NCBI RefSeq assembly: GCF_034424525.1
Contig: NZ_CP139979.1
Coordinates: 1,240,001 to 1,304,000, forward strand
Direction of reading: 5' to 3'
DNA from: Sphingobium yanoikuyae
Lineage (GTDB): Bacteria; Pseudomonadota; Alphaproteobacteria; Sphingomonadales; Sphingomonadaceae
Length of the DNA: 64,000 nt
The translations under genes and the position numbers were made by a program. The notes under the pieces were generated by a model, which worked only from the letters and a program-made list of their open reading frames with translations, did no database searches and had not been told where the DNA came from. This document shows positions 34,808-44,478 of this stretch, in pieces (the stretch's first letter is position 1; each line of letters starts with the position of its first letter).

Positions 34808-35260
34808 ATGCGAGGCTGCTATCTTCCCATCTTCATCTTATTGGTGGGTTGCGGCTCAGAAAGGCAGGCAGTGCCGTCTAACAATGCCGGTCTGCATGAC
34901 GAGCCACTTTCAGTCCAAGCCCTTTCTCAGATTGCTCCAGAGTTGACTGCTCCACCGAGCGATTTTCAGATGCCCGACTTTGCACCGCGCTACCCCGGTT
35001 CCGTCCTCGTTTCCGTAAATATTGCAGATGCCGGCACGACCCGAAATCACGAGGTGCGATTGACGACGACGGACGACGCCGAAGCAATTATGGCCTTCTA
35101 TCGCGAACGCTTTGCTACTGGAGGGATGCGCAAAACATCCGATTTCCTGTCGGGCGGGAGCGGGATGATGTCGGCAACCGGCAAGGGGCGCAAAGCGTCG
35201 GTCGCGATTGCCCGAGAGCGCGACCATCAAGCCATCATCCTCACCTATTCAGGCGAGTGA
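34808..35260 (+). CDS. putative small lipoprotein, function unknown
   Basis: A 150-aa predicted lipoprotein. ATG 34808 follows AAGGAG with 6-nt spacing; signal sequence MRGCYLPIFILLVGCGSE has a lipobox LLVGC. The mature part has an acidic, proline-containing linker and then a folded C-terminal half (YPGSVLVSVNIADAGTTRNH, DDAEAIMAFYRERFATGGM, RKASVAIARERDHQAIILTY) that looks like the small secreted domains with a DAxxV/FY helix, seen in many proteobacterial proteins of unknown function. No operon partner is visible. Confidence 0.65.
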   Translation: MRGCYLPIFILLVGCGSERQAVPSNNAGLHDEPLSVQALSQIAPELTAPPSDFQMPDFAPRYPGSVLVSVNIADAGTTRNHEVRLTTTDDAEAIMAFYRERFATGGMRKTSDFLSGGSGMMSATGKGRKASVAIARERDHQAIILTYSGE

Positions 35261-35690
35261 CGCACCGACTGCGAGCTAGCGATTGCCGAACTGAAGCAAC
35301 ATCAACGATGTGGGGCAGGGGGCGCGAGTGGCCGAGGATGGGACTTTCCCGAATGTCAGGTTCAGAGCCCCACAGCATCGGTTCCGGACGTTACGGGGAG
35401 CAAACCTACCGACCGTTGGCACCGTTAGAGCGGCCATTCATACCCGAAAGGCCGTCCCTGTTCGCTGACGATCGTTCAACTTCGGCGGTACAGGCCGTTG
35501 AGCAGGTAGGACCGCTGCTCAGGCAGCGAAAGGACAGACTTTTGTTGAGACACCCGGTGATGACCGGGGGCACCGTCAATCCGATTGAAGCTGGGCCGCG
35601 AACAGCCCGCTGCTTTTGGCGATGCGATGTACGACACCGGACATTTCCGCCGGCACTGAAATGCGCCCTAAGCTGCTTGGAATGTTCCTA
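35261..35690. other. 430-bp gap, nothing recognised
   Basis: An open frame runs through most of this stretch on the plus strand, but its translation has no recognisable fold, motif or good ribosome binding site and it stops at the IS5 boundary. Treated as noncoding or remnant DNA. Confidence 0.4.
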
Positions 35691-36534
35691 GGCTCAGGAC
35701 TCATTGATTGAGCCAGAAGATGACGGCGGCGGCGATACAGATGGCGGACATGAAGGTGTGGGCGCAACGGTCGTATCGGGTGTGGATGCGCCGCCAGTCC
35801 TTGAGCTTGCAGAACATGTTTTCGATCTTGTGGCGCTGACGATAGAGCGCAGCGTCGTGCGGGATTGGCACCTTCCGGTTCTTCTTTGAGGGAATACAGG
35901 CGGTGATGTTGCGCTCCGCAAGCGCCTTGCGGAACCAGTCGGCGTCATAGCCTCGATCGCCGAGCAAGGCTTTGGCGGGAGGCAAGGCGTCGAGCATCAG
36001 GGCAGCGCCCTTGTAGTCGCTCATCTGGCCCTCGCTCAGCAGCATGACCAGCGGCCGGCCCTTGCCGTCGCAGACGGTGTGGAGCTTCGAGTTCAGGCCG
36101 CCCTTGGTGCGTCCGATACGTCTGGGAACATCCCCTTTTTGAGCAGGCTTGCCGCCGTCCGGTGTGCTTTCAGGTGGGTTGCATCTATCATCAACTGGTC
36201 GGGCTTGCCGCCCTTCGCCGCGAGGGCCGCGAAGATCTTGTTGAACACGCCGAGCCGGCTCCACCGGATGAAGCGGTTGTAGATCGTCTTCGGCGGGCCA
36301 TAATCGGCAGGCGCATCGCGCCACCGCAGGCCGTTCCTGATCACGAAGATGATCCCGCTGATGATCCGACGGTCGTCCACCCGTGGCACCCCGTGCGATA
36401 GCGGAAAATATGGCTCGATCCGGCGCATCTGCGCTTCCGACAACCAGAGCAGGTCACTCATCACGACGTCTCCTCACGCCATCATTGAATCAACCCTTCG
36501 CTATCACCGCAAGCGATTTAATAGGTCCTGAGCC
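35691..36534 (-). mobile_element. IS5-family insertion sequence (IS427-like group)
   Basis: Terminal inverted repeats begin GGCTCAGGAC at both ends (left at 35691, right complement ending 36534), with CTAG at both junctions, consistent with a TA target duplication (35689-35690 and 36535-36536). Total 844 bp, with a two-frame transposase on the minus strand. Confidence 0.88.
35701..36461 (-). CDS. IS5-family transposase, made by -1 frameshift
   Basis: DDE transposase encoded in two overlapping frames. The first (start ATG 36461) gives MSDLLWLSEAQMRRIEPYFP and GLRWRDAPADYGPPKTIYNR and has the first catalytic Asp in LMIDATHLKAHRTAASL. The second gives GRTKGGLNSKLHTVCDGKGR, the second Asp in ALLGDRGYDADWFR, and the Glu in RQRHKIENMFCKLKDWRRI. 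They join at CTC AAA AAG GGG near 36132-36141 by slipping back one base, giving KKGDVPRRIGRTKGG. This layout is normal for the group, so the element may be active. Confidence 0.88.
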
Positions 36535-36643
36535 TAGCGCACAGAGGGTTCCTTCGCGCAAGTTCTGCTCAGTTTGAAATAACAGACCTTGTCTTTCGAT
36601 CTTGGTTGCCCCCATTTTATGCGACGCACGCAATGGAAGACTT

Positions 36644-39600
36644 ATGCTCGCAGAGTTCATTTTTGGGGCGATTGGAGAGGCGGTAGTCGGACACGCCGCC
36701 GACAAGGGCTTACAGCTATTCAAGTCCGCTAACGCAAAGAAAGAAATTTCTGCGATCGGTGCCGCTGCCATTGAGGCGGGAATAGCCAACGCCCCCGCCT
36801 TGGCAGAAGATTTGCGGTCCATCAGCTTCGTGTCAGGCGTATTTATTCCGCTTCTCCAGGCGACGATAAAAGACCCGTCTAGAGTGCCGGATGCTGACGC
36901 ACTAGCCCGTGACTTTGTGGAAATGTTCGTCGAGCGCTTTGCGAGCAACTCGTCTACGGACGAAGTGCTCCTCCACATTTTTCAAACCGAGCGGCATCAG
37001 CTTCTAGCCGCATTTTCGAGCATCATCAGAGAGCTTCGTTCGCAGCTCTATGCATCCGAATTCTGGCGGGAATCCGCACACTATCTAGCGACAGAGCAAA
37101 TCCTCTCTGAAACAGGTGTCATCCGCGCGATTTTGGAGCGGAGCGAGCGCGCCGAAAGCATTGCGTCGATTGATTTGGACAACGCACGAAAGGACGCGAA
37201 GCAAGGCTCGACAGAGCTTCGTGACTGGCCGCGCGATATTTCGGGCGCCGAATTGCTCCGGCCGGAGCTTGATAGACTTAAACGTCACTTTGAAAGCGCC
37301 AAGAGCGGGGCAGCGCTTCTAATCGGCGAAGCTGGTTCGGGAAAATCGGCATTGTTGTCCAAGCTTACCGAGGATCTGGAAAGCGACGGACATGTGGTTT
37401 TCGGCATCAAAGCGGACACCCTTCCTCCCTCGGTGCAGACTATTGATGAGGTCGGGCAAGCACTTGGCCTCGCAGGGCCTTTGGCTTTCGAAATAGCGGC
37501 TCTGGCAAGGAATGGTCGGGTTTACCTGATAATCGATCAGCTCGACGCTGTGAGCGACGTCATGGATCGTTCATCCGAACGAATGCGTTTGCTCCTTCGG
37601 CTGGTTAAGGAGATTCAAGATCAGTCCTTACCGGTTCACATTCTGGTTTCATCCCGCCCCTTTGAGGCGGCACACGATGCGAGATTTCAGCGCCTACGCG
37701 CGGAAGAATTCAAACTTGGCTTGCCCTCCGTCGATCAGATTATCGAGTTCCTCGGTGAGCTTGGGATCGACGGCACCGCTCTTTCTGATCCACTCAAGCA
37801 GACGCTGCGCCGGCCGTTCGCACTCAAGCTATTCGTGCAGCTAGTGCAGCGCGGAGTTGAGCCTACGAGCGTCAAGAGCAGCGAATTGCTTGACCGCTGG
37901 CTTGCCACAGCGGACCTCGGCCCCGACGAATTGCGGGCACGCGCATTGGCTCTCATGACCAAGCTCGCCGAAGACATGCTGGAAACAGAAACCCTGTGGA
38001 GGCCACTCGATCAGTACGAGGCCGCCCATAAAGAAGCGATCGCTAGGTGCGAAGGGTGCGGCCTGCTCGTCCGCAGCGGAACCAAAATTGGTTTTAATCA
38101 CCAATCTTGGCTTGACGATTTTCAGGCTCGGAGTTTTCGCACAGGCGGAGACTTGGCCGAATATGCATGGCGAAACCAAGACAGTTTGTTCGTCCGCGCC
38201 ACGGTTTTGCGCTCGCTCGAACGGCTACGTTTAGTTGAGTTCGAAGCCTATGTCAGAGCGGTCAACGCGCTGCTTTGGACCAACAAAACTCGTCGTCATT
38301 TGAAACATCTGATTGCTGATGTGATCGGAACCGTCCGCGATCCCAACGCTCGTGAAGGGGCCTGGGTCGAAACCCTAATCCAGAAGGAGCCTATCCTCGC
38401 TAATCGCGCGCTCGGCACGATTTCCGATCAGTGGCTTGCATGGAGACGTTTCCTATCACGCTCGCTCGGCCAGCTAATGAAAGGGGATCAGTTTCATTGG
38501 CGAGCGGTACGTCTCCTAGCCGCAGAGGCTAAAATCGATCCGGACAACGTCATCGCGCTGATAAACGCTTATTGGAGCGATTCATCCAAGGATCATCTTG
38601 TATTCAACATTGCAGAGCAGTCCGGCGTGGTTACCGACGCTGTTGAAGCGCTGTTACGCAAGATACTCGAACGGACCAAGATCGATCAGCACTCCGTCTC
38701 GCATTTCGTCACGACGTTGCGAACTGAGGCACGTTTCAGGGAAGCCGCGCGCTTGGTTGCGGTGTGGTTGTCCACAGTCGAGCCGGACAAATATCGTGGC
38801 CCTGAACTCTACGACGTCGAGAAGCTTGTGGAAGCTGCGCCCGAGGAATTTGCGGAAGAGATTCTTCCGTGGTTCGTCAGGTTCGCTTCTCTGCAAGTCG
38901 AACCGTACCGCGAGGGCGTAAAGCGCTACCCGCAATCGCGGTCGTTACCGTGGGATTGGGATTCCGAGCAAGAGCGGGGCCATATCATTGAGGCCATTCG
39001 TGACGCGATGCGAGGTATGGCGAAATCAAATCCGGCTGCGGCGATGCGTCTGCTCAAACCGCTCTTTACTGTTGAAGTAGAGCAAATTCAGGAATTGATC
39101 GCCCAAACCATCACGTCAGGTTCGGAGGCGCTAGCGGAAGAGGGGTTGAGTTTTCTTCTATCGGACGAGCGCCGGCTTCAACTGGGGACAGGCTCGGTCG
39201 AAATCGAGCCAGGTTGTTCGTCCATCGAAAGCGGTCTGACATCTCAAGAGCTCGTAGAGGCAATCTGTCCTTACCTGAGCTCGGAGCAATTAGCATTGTT
39301 GCGAGATAGGATTGAGGCTTGGTCCCTTTACGCGCCGAGTGCGAGTGAGGGCGACGATGCCCGATTGAAGCGGGACCGGTTGCGCTGGGTCGAAGATAAT
39401 CGGTTGGAGCTCCTGGAGCGCTTGCCGGGAAACATTCTGTCACCTCGCCGGCGGCGCCAGATAGCCGAATGGCGCGCACGGAAAGGGCGCCCAGTTCCGC
39501 GCAGGCGTGGAAGATCGATGGCTACATTCGTTGGCTCTCCAATGTCGCAGCTCGCAATGGCGGCGGCAAAAAACGACGATATTTTCAAAATGCTCGACGA

Positions 39601-41065
39601 AATCAACGACGAAGCTCCCGAACGATCCCGTCGGCGGCCGATCGCCAGAGATGGTGGCGTAGTCGAGCTATCCCGCGCCTTCGCGGCATTTGGAAAAGAT
39701 CATCCGCAAAGGGCGTTCGATTTAGCGGCGACGAGGTTTGTAGCAGGCAAGCACGAGCACGCCGCCGGCTATCTCGTCGACGAGCTTTCCAAAAACGAGG
39801 AAGGAACGGAGGCCCCTGTTCATCCGCCTTCAGATGTTCACCAACTCATTCTCGATCTTTCCGAGCGAGGGTTTAGCTCACGTACATGGAAGACGCATAC
39901 ATCTTGGGCGCTATCCCGCCTCGCGGACGATTTAGATGGGCTCCCAGATGACACGATCGCGATGCTGGAAGGCTGGCTTGAAAACGAAGCTCCGGTGGTT
40001 GAAGACAAGATCGAACGCCGCCTTGAGCTAGACGCAGAAAATGCACGCCGGAACAAGCGTGAGAAAACCCATCCTGAACCGCTTCTATTCCACCGCTACG
40101 GCGGGATGCGCATTGTTCCGCAAGATAATTACAGCGTCCTATCCGCCATTTTTCACGGGCTGATCGGACGAAAGGATCGGGATTATAACGGCTGGCTTGC
40201 TATTCTGGAGCGCCACGCGGCCAAGTCCGAAGACCCTCACATCTGGACATTTCTGTTGGCGGACAAGGGTCGCTGGCTTTTTTGGGCCGATCGCAAGCGC
40301 GTTCAGGCGCTGCTGACCGTGCTTTGGGAACGAGATAGACGCATTTTTCTCGATGTTGATCTCGTGGGATTCCTTTGGAGTAATAGGGAAATGATCCCCT
40401 CCACGCTGCTCATGGAAATTCTTAGCCATTGGTTTGAGCAGGACGATGAGCATTCCCGGCAAGCAGCCGCTGAATTTGTTCAGGCGCTGGTGCTCGTTGA
40501 TCCTGACGATGAGGTAGGAATGACTTTAGCCGATCGGCTACTCGATAAATCTTCGCCTGAATTAGTCGGCCGGCTCCTTTCTACGGCTTCGGCTTGGCGC
40601 GAGGACGATCAGGAATTGCGTGAGCGTTCTCACGCGCTGCTGGTGAGCTTTGCACCAAACGCGACCGGGGATGAGGCGCATGCCATCTCGTCGGCGGTCG
40701 ATAAGGACGATCATCTTCTACCGGACGATTTTACGCGAGAGATGATCGATATCATTTCTAGGAATCCGGAGCTGCTTGGCGCGTCTCTAACGAGGCGCTT
40801 TGCAGACGGTGTTCGAGGCCTTCTGCTCTATCCCGGTTTTGACGAAGCAGTCATGACTGTCACCGAGAGGGTGGCGGAGCTGATTGCCAACGAACAGGGA
40901 GGCCGCCATCGCTCGTATATTGACAGCGATTTCGTCCAAGTGACGGTAGCGCTCCAGCGAAGCGACGGTCCCCTCCGCGCCAAGGCGATGGACGTCTATG
41001 AGAAACTGTTGGACGCCGGCGCATATGGCGCTGAGCAAGCTGCCAAAGCAGCGATATCAAGGTGA
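36644..41065 (+). CDS. large STAND-type P-loop NTPase, candidate antiphage defence protein
   Basis: Lone 1473-aa protein. ATG 36644 follows GGAAG; an upstream TTG (36602) is less likely. Seen: a helical N-terminal ~150 residues starting MLAEFIFGAIGEAVVGHAAD, not recognised. The NTPase core has Walker A GEAGSGKS (residues 228-235), Walker B VYLIIDQLD (293-301), and sensor HILVSSRPF (Arg338). A winged-helix-like region (LKQTLRRPFALKLFVQLVQR) follows, then ~950 residues of predicted helical repeats without a known motif. This is the layout of STAND sensors (known to include Avs and NACHT defence proteins): effector, NTPase switch, repeat sensor. GC is visibly lower than in its neighbours, and insertion sequences lie on both sides. 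Function is inferred, not shown. Confidence 0.7.
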   Translation: MLAEFIFGAIGEAVVGHAADKGLQLFKSANAKKEISAIGAAAIEAGIANAPALAEDLRSISFVSGVFIPLLQATIKDPSRVPDADALARDFVEMFVERFASNSSTDEVLLHIFQTERHQLLAAFSSIIRELRSQLYASEFWRESAHYLATEQILSETGVIRAILERSERAESIASIDLDNARKDAKQGSTELRDWPRDISGAELLRPELDRLKRHFESAKSGAALLIGEAGSGKSALLSKLTEDLESDGHVVFGIKADTLPPSVQTIDEVGQALGLAGPLAFEIAALARNGRVYLIIDQLDAVSDVMDRSSERMRLLLRLVKEIQDQSLPVHILVSSRPFEAAHDARFQRLRAEEFKLGLPSVDQIIEFLGELGIDGTALSDPLKQTLRRPFALKLFVQLVQRGVEPTSVKSSELLDRWLATADLGPDELRARALALMTKLAEDMLETETLWRPLDQYEAAHKEAIARCEGCGLLVRSGTKIGFNHQSWLDDFQARSFRTGGDLAEYAWRNQDSLFVRATVLRSLERLRLVEFEAYVRAVNALLWTNKTRRHLKHLIADVIGTVRDPNAREGAWVETLIQKEPILANRALGTISDQWLAWRRFLSRSLGQLMKGDQFHWRAVRLLAAEAKIDPDNVIALINAYWSDSSKDHLVFNIAEQSGVVTDAVEALLRKILERTKIDQHSVSHFVTTLRTEARFREAARLVAVWLSTVEPDKYRGPELYDVEKLVEAAPEEFAEEILPWFVRFASLQVEPYREGVKRYPQSRSLPWDWDSEQERGHIIEAIRDAMRGMAKSNPAAAMRLLKPLFTVEVEQIQELIAQTITSGSEALAEEGLSFLLSDERRLQLGTGSVEIEPGCSSIESGLTSQELVEAICPYLSSEQLALLRDRIEAWSLYAPSASEGDDARLKRDRLRWVEDNRLELLERLPGNILSPRRRRQIAEWRARKGRPVPRRRGRSMATFVGSPMSQLAMAAAKNDDIFKMLDEINDEAPERSRRRPIARDGGVVELSRAFAAFGKDHPQRAFDLAATRFVAGKHEHAAGYLVDELSKNEEGTEAPVHPPSDVHQLILDLSERGFSSRTWKTHTSWALSRLADDLDGLPDDTIAMLEGWLENEAPVVEDKIERRLELDAENARRNKREKTHPEPLLFHRYGGMRIVPQDNYSVLSAIFHGLIGRKDRDYNGWLAILERHAAKSEDPHIWTFLLADKGRWLFWADRKRVQALLTVLWERDRRIFLDVDLVGFLWSNREMIPSTLLMEILSHWFEQDDEHSRQAAAEFVQALVLVDPDDEVGMTLADRLLDKSSPELVGRLLSTASAWREDDQELRERSHALLVSFAPNATGDEAHAISSAVDKDDHLLPDDFTREMIDIISRNPELLGASLTRRFADGVRGLLLYPGFDEAVMTVTERVAELIANEQGGRHRSYIDSDFVQVTVALQRSDGPLRAKAMDVYEKLLDAGAYGAEQAAKAAISR

Positions 41066-41158
41066 TGCCCCTATTCCAGTCGCGACCTTATCGCGGCCCG
41101 TACGAAGGGAAAGCGGGTGCATAGGAAACCGGAACTTCGGTTCCTGAGTATCTGAAAT

Positions 41159-41560
41159 GTAAGCGCCGACGGAAGGCGGCCTTGTCGCTGAGGTCGGAAT
41201 AGGAAAGCTCGCGGCCTTTGAGGAGGCGTGAGCATGGACATCGAGCAGTCAAACGAGCCTCGTATGAGCGGTCGTGGTGATGGCGGAGCGCTTGTACGGG
41301 TAGAGCGGCGTCGGAACTGGAGCGACGAGGAGAAGCTGGCGATCCTGAAGGAGACGACGGTGCCGGGGGCGATCGTCTCGGCCGTGGCTCGGCGGCACAG
41401 CGTTGGAACAGGCCAGCTTTATACCTGGCGCAAGCAACTGCTCCGCGGAGCGATGGCAGGCTTCGTGCCTGTCGAACTGGCATCGTCTTCGCCGGCGGCC
41501 AAAGCTCGGGAAGTTGGGCGGATCGAGGTTCGAGGGCGGTGCGGCCTGACGGTGTTGGTT
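41159..41560 (+). mobile_element. IS66-family remnant, left end only
   Basis: Starts with GTAAGCGCCGAC, the usual IS66 terminal sequence, and contains only the first accessory gene before being cut at 41560 by the IS3-family element. The tnpB and tnpC genes and right end are missing. Confidence 0.75.
41234..41560 (+). pseudogene. tnpA: IS66-family accessory protein TnpA, truncated
   Basis: Small HTH protein of IS66 elements. Seen: RRRNWSDEEKLAILKETTVP and AIVSAVARRHSVGTGQLYTW (HTH), RKQLLRG, then FVPVEL, a family hallmark. The frame is cut by the neighbouring element after GRIEVRGRCGLTVL; intact relatives continue a little further. ATG 41234 is preferred to GTG 41228 because AGGAGG lies 7 nt before it. 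Confidence 0.78.
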
Positions 41561-42835
41561 TGATCTGCCCCCACCGAGTGGACCGATTGGTTTGTTAGTG
41601 GATTAAGCCCATCGCCGCCATATTCGGACGGAGGTGGAGCGAAGCGGAACCGGAGGCCGGATATGGCGGTGTCGCCGTTTCCGGTGCCGGCGGTCGGTAG
41701 CCCAAGCTGCTGTGAGGGCGAACGGTGTTGTAATGCCGCCGCCATGCCTCGATCAGCACCTTGGCCTCAGCGAGGCTGTAGAAGATCTCGCCGTTGAGCA
41801 GTTCGTCGCGAAGCGATCCATTGAAGCTTTCGTTATAGCCATTCTCCCATGGTGATCCCGGCGTGATGTAGAGCGTCGTCACGCCGATCTGCCCCAGCCA
41901 TTTCTGGACGGCGGTCGCGATAAATTCGCTTCCGTTGTCGGACCGTATATGTACCGGAGGACCGCGAGAAATGAACAGGTCGGCCAGCGCCGCCAGCACA
42001 TCCTCGTGTTTGAGCTGCCGGGCAACGATGAGTGCCAGGCACTCCCTGCTGGCCTCATCGATGATGGTCAGGATCCGGAACTTGCGGCCATCGTGCGTGC
42101 GCCCTTCGACGAAGTCGTAGGCCCACACATGCCCGGGATACTCAGGCCGTAGGCGGATACATGATCCGTCGTTGAGCCACAGGCGTCCCCGTTTGGGCTG
42201 GCGCAGCGGGACCTTCAGTCCTTCGCGTCGCCATATCCGCTCGACCCGTTTGTGGTTCACCGTCCACCCCGCATGGCACAGCAACGCCGTCACCCGGCGG
42301 TAGCCATAGCGACCATATTGCTTCGCCAACGCGACGATGTCCTCCGTGAGCGCCTGTTCGTCATCCGCCCCACGCGGCACCTTGCGCTGTGTCGATCGAT
42401 GCTGCCCTAGCACCCGGCATATCCGTCGCTCGGACACTCGGATCGGCAAATCTTGTCGCAACTGATCGATGCAGCGCCGCCGCCGCGCGGGGCTTAGAAG
42501 TTTCCCTTGGCAGCTTCCTGCAAGATCAGCTTGTCCAACGTCAGATCCGAAATCGCCCGGCGTAGCCGCTGGTTCTCTTTCTCCAGATCCTTCATCCGCC
42601 GCGCTTGGTCGGTCTTCAGGCCGCCATATTCCTTGCGCCAGCGATAGTATGTCTGCTCGCTGACTGCGATCCGGCGGCACGCCTCTGCTGTCGAGGCTCC
42701 CTGCGCCAGCACAATCTCAGCTTCACGCAGCTTGCCGATAATCTCTTCCGGCCTGTGCTTCTTGCTCGGCATTCATCGTCCCTTTCGTGGTCCAGACTAT
42801 CATAGTCTCTGGGCCACTCAGCGGGGGGCAGATCA
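41561..42835 (-). mobile_element. IS3-family insertion sequence (IS407-like)
   Basis: Ends begin TGATCTGCCCCC on both sides (left at 41561; right complement ending 42835), giving 1275 bp. The flanks differ: GGTT on the left and GTCA on the right, so no target duplication. The left flank is IS66 DNA and the right flank is an integrase gene. This pattern points to a deletion or recombination between two copies rather than simple insertion. Confidence 0.88.
41595..42772 (-). CDS. IS3-family transposase OrfAB (-1 frameshift)
   Basis: OrfA (42494-42772) has an HTH and leucine-zipper region ([60 protein letters not shown]). OrfB has the integrase-like DDE core: [20 protein letters not shown], the Asp in [12 protein letters not shown], the Asp in IRSDNGSEF, and the Glu in [15 protein letters not shown], ending with [14 protein letters not shown]. 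The frames join at the slippery heptamer GGGAAAC (minus strand, 42506-42500) by a -1 shift. Both frames are intact. Confidence 0.9.
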
Positions 42836-43129
42836 GTCAAGCGAGCAGGGATCAAGGATTTCCGCTGGCACGATCTGCGTCACACCTGGGCGAGTTGGCT
42901 TCGGCAGAATGATGTACCCACCTGGGTGCTTCAGGAACTGGGCGGCTGGAAATCTGAGGTGATGGTGCGCCGTTATGCGCATATGTCGGTGAAGCATTTG
43001 CAGCCCTACGCCGACCAGCTGATTTTCAAGGACACAAAAGCGCCGAGCCAAGTGTCTGAGAAGATTGAGGCGGGTGGACCCAAAAATGGACACAGGGCAG
43101 GGCCTCCGCGGCTCTACCTCGTGGAGTGA
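42836..43129 (+). pseudogene. tyrosine-type site-specific integrase, C-terminal fragment
   Basis: The open frame begins exactly at the IS3 right end and reads VKRAGIKDFRWHDLRHTWAS, then LQELGGWKSEVMVRRYAHMS. It therefore keeps the catalytic His-x-x-Arg, the GGW/His position and the nucleophilic Tyr, but lacks the arm-binding and core-binding domains and the first catalytic Arg. The stop is 33 bp from the 3' end of tRNA-Lys. The gene would have integrated an element into this tRNA; in its present form it cannot work. Confidence 0.88.
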
Positions 43130-43162
43130 GTTCGGTAACTCACTGATACGACTGTGAAAAAA

Positions 43163-43238
43163 TGGTGAGTCCAGCTGGGTTCGAACCAGCGACCTACTGA
43201 TTAAAAGTCAGTTGCTCTACCGACTGAGCTATGGACCC
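43163..43238 (-). tRNA. tRNA-Lys (anticodon UUU), CCA encoded
   Basis: 76-nt cloverleaf read on the minus strand: acceptor GGGTCCA pairs with TGGACTC, anticodon loop CTTTTAA (TTT), T-arm GGTTCGAACC, discriminator A and encoded CCA (43165-43163). The 3' end faces the integrase fragment, the standard attachment arrangement for tRNA-targeting integrases. No second copy of the tRNA 3' end was noticed in the window. Confidence 0.95.
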
Positions 43239-43279
43239 CCTGTCGAGACCGCTCGCACTAGTGGCGCGCGGGCGGCTGG

Positions 43280-43789
43280 TCAACCTCTTGTGGCACGATG
43301 ATATGTCGCTTTTCGCAAAAGCGCGTGCAGATGCCGCACGCTCTGCCCGGAAGGCGGGCATTTCCAGTCGGGTGCGATAGCGCCGAGCGGGCGCAGGACG
43401 AAGTCGCGCTGGGCAAAGGCGGGGTGTGGGATGGTGAGGTCGCTGCTGCGCCAGCGGCCGCCCGACCAGAGGATGATGTCGATGTCGAGCCGGCGCGCGC
43501 CCCAGCGCTGGAAGCGGCGGCGGCCAAGTCCGGTCTCGATGGCCTGCAGCGCAACCAGCATGGCGGGCGGGGGGAGGGCGCTGTCGACCAGCAGCGCGGC
43601 ATTGGCGAAACGGCGACGCGAGGGGCCGAGCGGCGGCGTCTCGATCGTCGGCGACAGGGCGACCACATCGCCCAGCGCACCGATCCGGCGCACGGCTTCG
43701 GCCAGCAGGCGTGGCGGCGTCAGCCGGGCGGAGAGCGGTCGGTTCGATCCGATCGAGAGGGCATAGAGGTGGCGGCTTGTGTCCGGCAT
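43280..43789 (-). CDS. folK: 6-hydroxymethyl-7,8-dihydropterin pyrophosphokinase
   Basis: Folate biosynthesis enzyme that transfers pyrophosphate from ATP to hydroxymethyl-dihydropterin. The 169-aa product has YALSIGSNRP at the start, SPTIETPPLGPSRRRFANAA, the ATP-binding RRFQRWGARRLDIDIILW, and the C-terminal LTIPHPAFAQRDFVLRPLG. The start at 43789 gives the family N-terminus. First core gene beyond tRNA-Lys. Confidence 0.92.
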   Translation of the reverse strand: MPDTSRHLYALSIGSNRPLSARLTPPRLLAEAVRRIGALGDVVALSPTIETPPLGPSRRRFANAALLVDSALPPPAMLVALQAIETGLGRRRFQRWGARRLDIDIILWSGGRWRSSDLTIPHPAFAQRDFVLRPLGAIAPDWKCPPSGQSVRHLHALLRKATYHRATRG

Positions 43790-43812
43790 GGTGCAGCGCC
43801 TATCTGAGCGCC

Positions 43813-44478
43813 ATGATCCTGCAAAGCCCCCTATCAAGTGAACCGCCCCGCGACTGTCCGCTCTGCCCGCGCCTGGTGGCGCTGCGCGTGGAATGCCGGG
43901 CGGAACATCCCGACTGGTGGAACGCGCCGGTGCCCGCCTTTGGCGACCCGATGGCGCGGATCGGCATCATCGGCCTGGCGCCGGGAAAGCAGGGCGCGAA
44001 CCGCACCGGCCGCCCCTTCACCGGCGATGTCGCGGGCGAGCTGTTTTTCGCCACGCTCAAGAAGTTCGGCCTGGCGCAGGGCAATTATGAGGCGCGGGTC
44101 GATGACGGGCTGGAACTGCGCGACGCGATCATCATCAATTCGGTTCGCTGCCTGCCGCCGCAGAACAAGCCGGTGCCGGCCGAAGTGCATGCCTGCCGCC
44201 CCTTCCTAGCCGATGGCGTGGCGCAGCTGCCGCGCGCGCGGACCTTCGTGGCGCTGGGCGAGATTGCGCATCAATCGGCGGTGAAGGTGCTTGGCGGCAA
44301 GTTGCCCAAGGCGCGTTTCGCCCATGGTGCGGAGCATCGCATGCCCGACGGGCGGATGCTGATCGATAGCTATCATTGCTCGCGCTACAACCAGAATACC
44401 AACCGGCTGACGGCGGAGATGTTCGAGGCGGTGTTCGCGCGGGCGGTGGAGCTGGCGGGGCTGACGTCCGCCAATTAG
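43813..44478 (+). CDS. uracil-DNA glycosylase, family 5 (UDGb type)
   Basis: Base-excision repair enzyme of 221 aa removing uracil and some other deaminated bases. Seen: iron-sulphur cysteines in CPLCPRL and later positions, motif [19 protein letters not shown] (family 5 has Ala-rather than Asn-type chemistry), [13 protein letters not shown], and the His motif [15 protein letters not shown] 43813 is 23 bp from the divergent folK start. Its stop overlaps the convergent ynfA-type gene by 4 bp. Confidence 0.88.
   Translation: MILQSPLSSEPPRDCPLCPRLVALRVECRAEHPDWWNAPVPAFGDPMARIGIIGLAPGKQGANRTGRPFTGDVAGELFFATLKKFGLAQGNYEARVDDGLELRDAIIINSVRCLPPQNKPVPAEVHACRPFLADGVAQLPRARTFVALGEIAHQSAVKVLGGKLPKARFAHGAEHRMPDGRMLIDSYHCSRYNQNTNRLTAEMFEAVFARAVELAGLTSAN

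Noticed and set aside
35257..35691. 144-codon open frame before the IS5 element
   Set aside because: No motifs, no clear start signal, and its stop falls at the IS5 junction.
1..43129. second copy of the tRNA-Lys 3' end marking the left edge of the island
   Set aside because: Looked for GTTCGAACCAGCTGG-like sequence and did not notice one; the left edge may lie outside the window or be lost.
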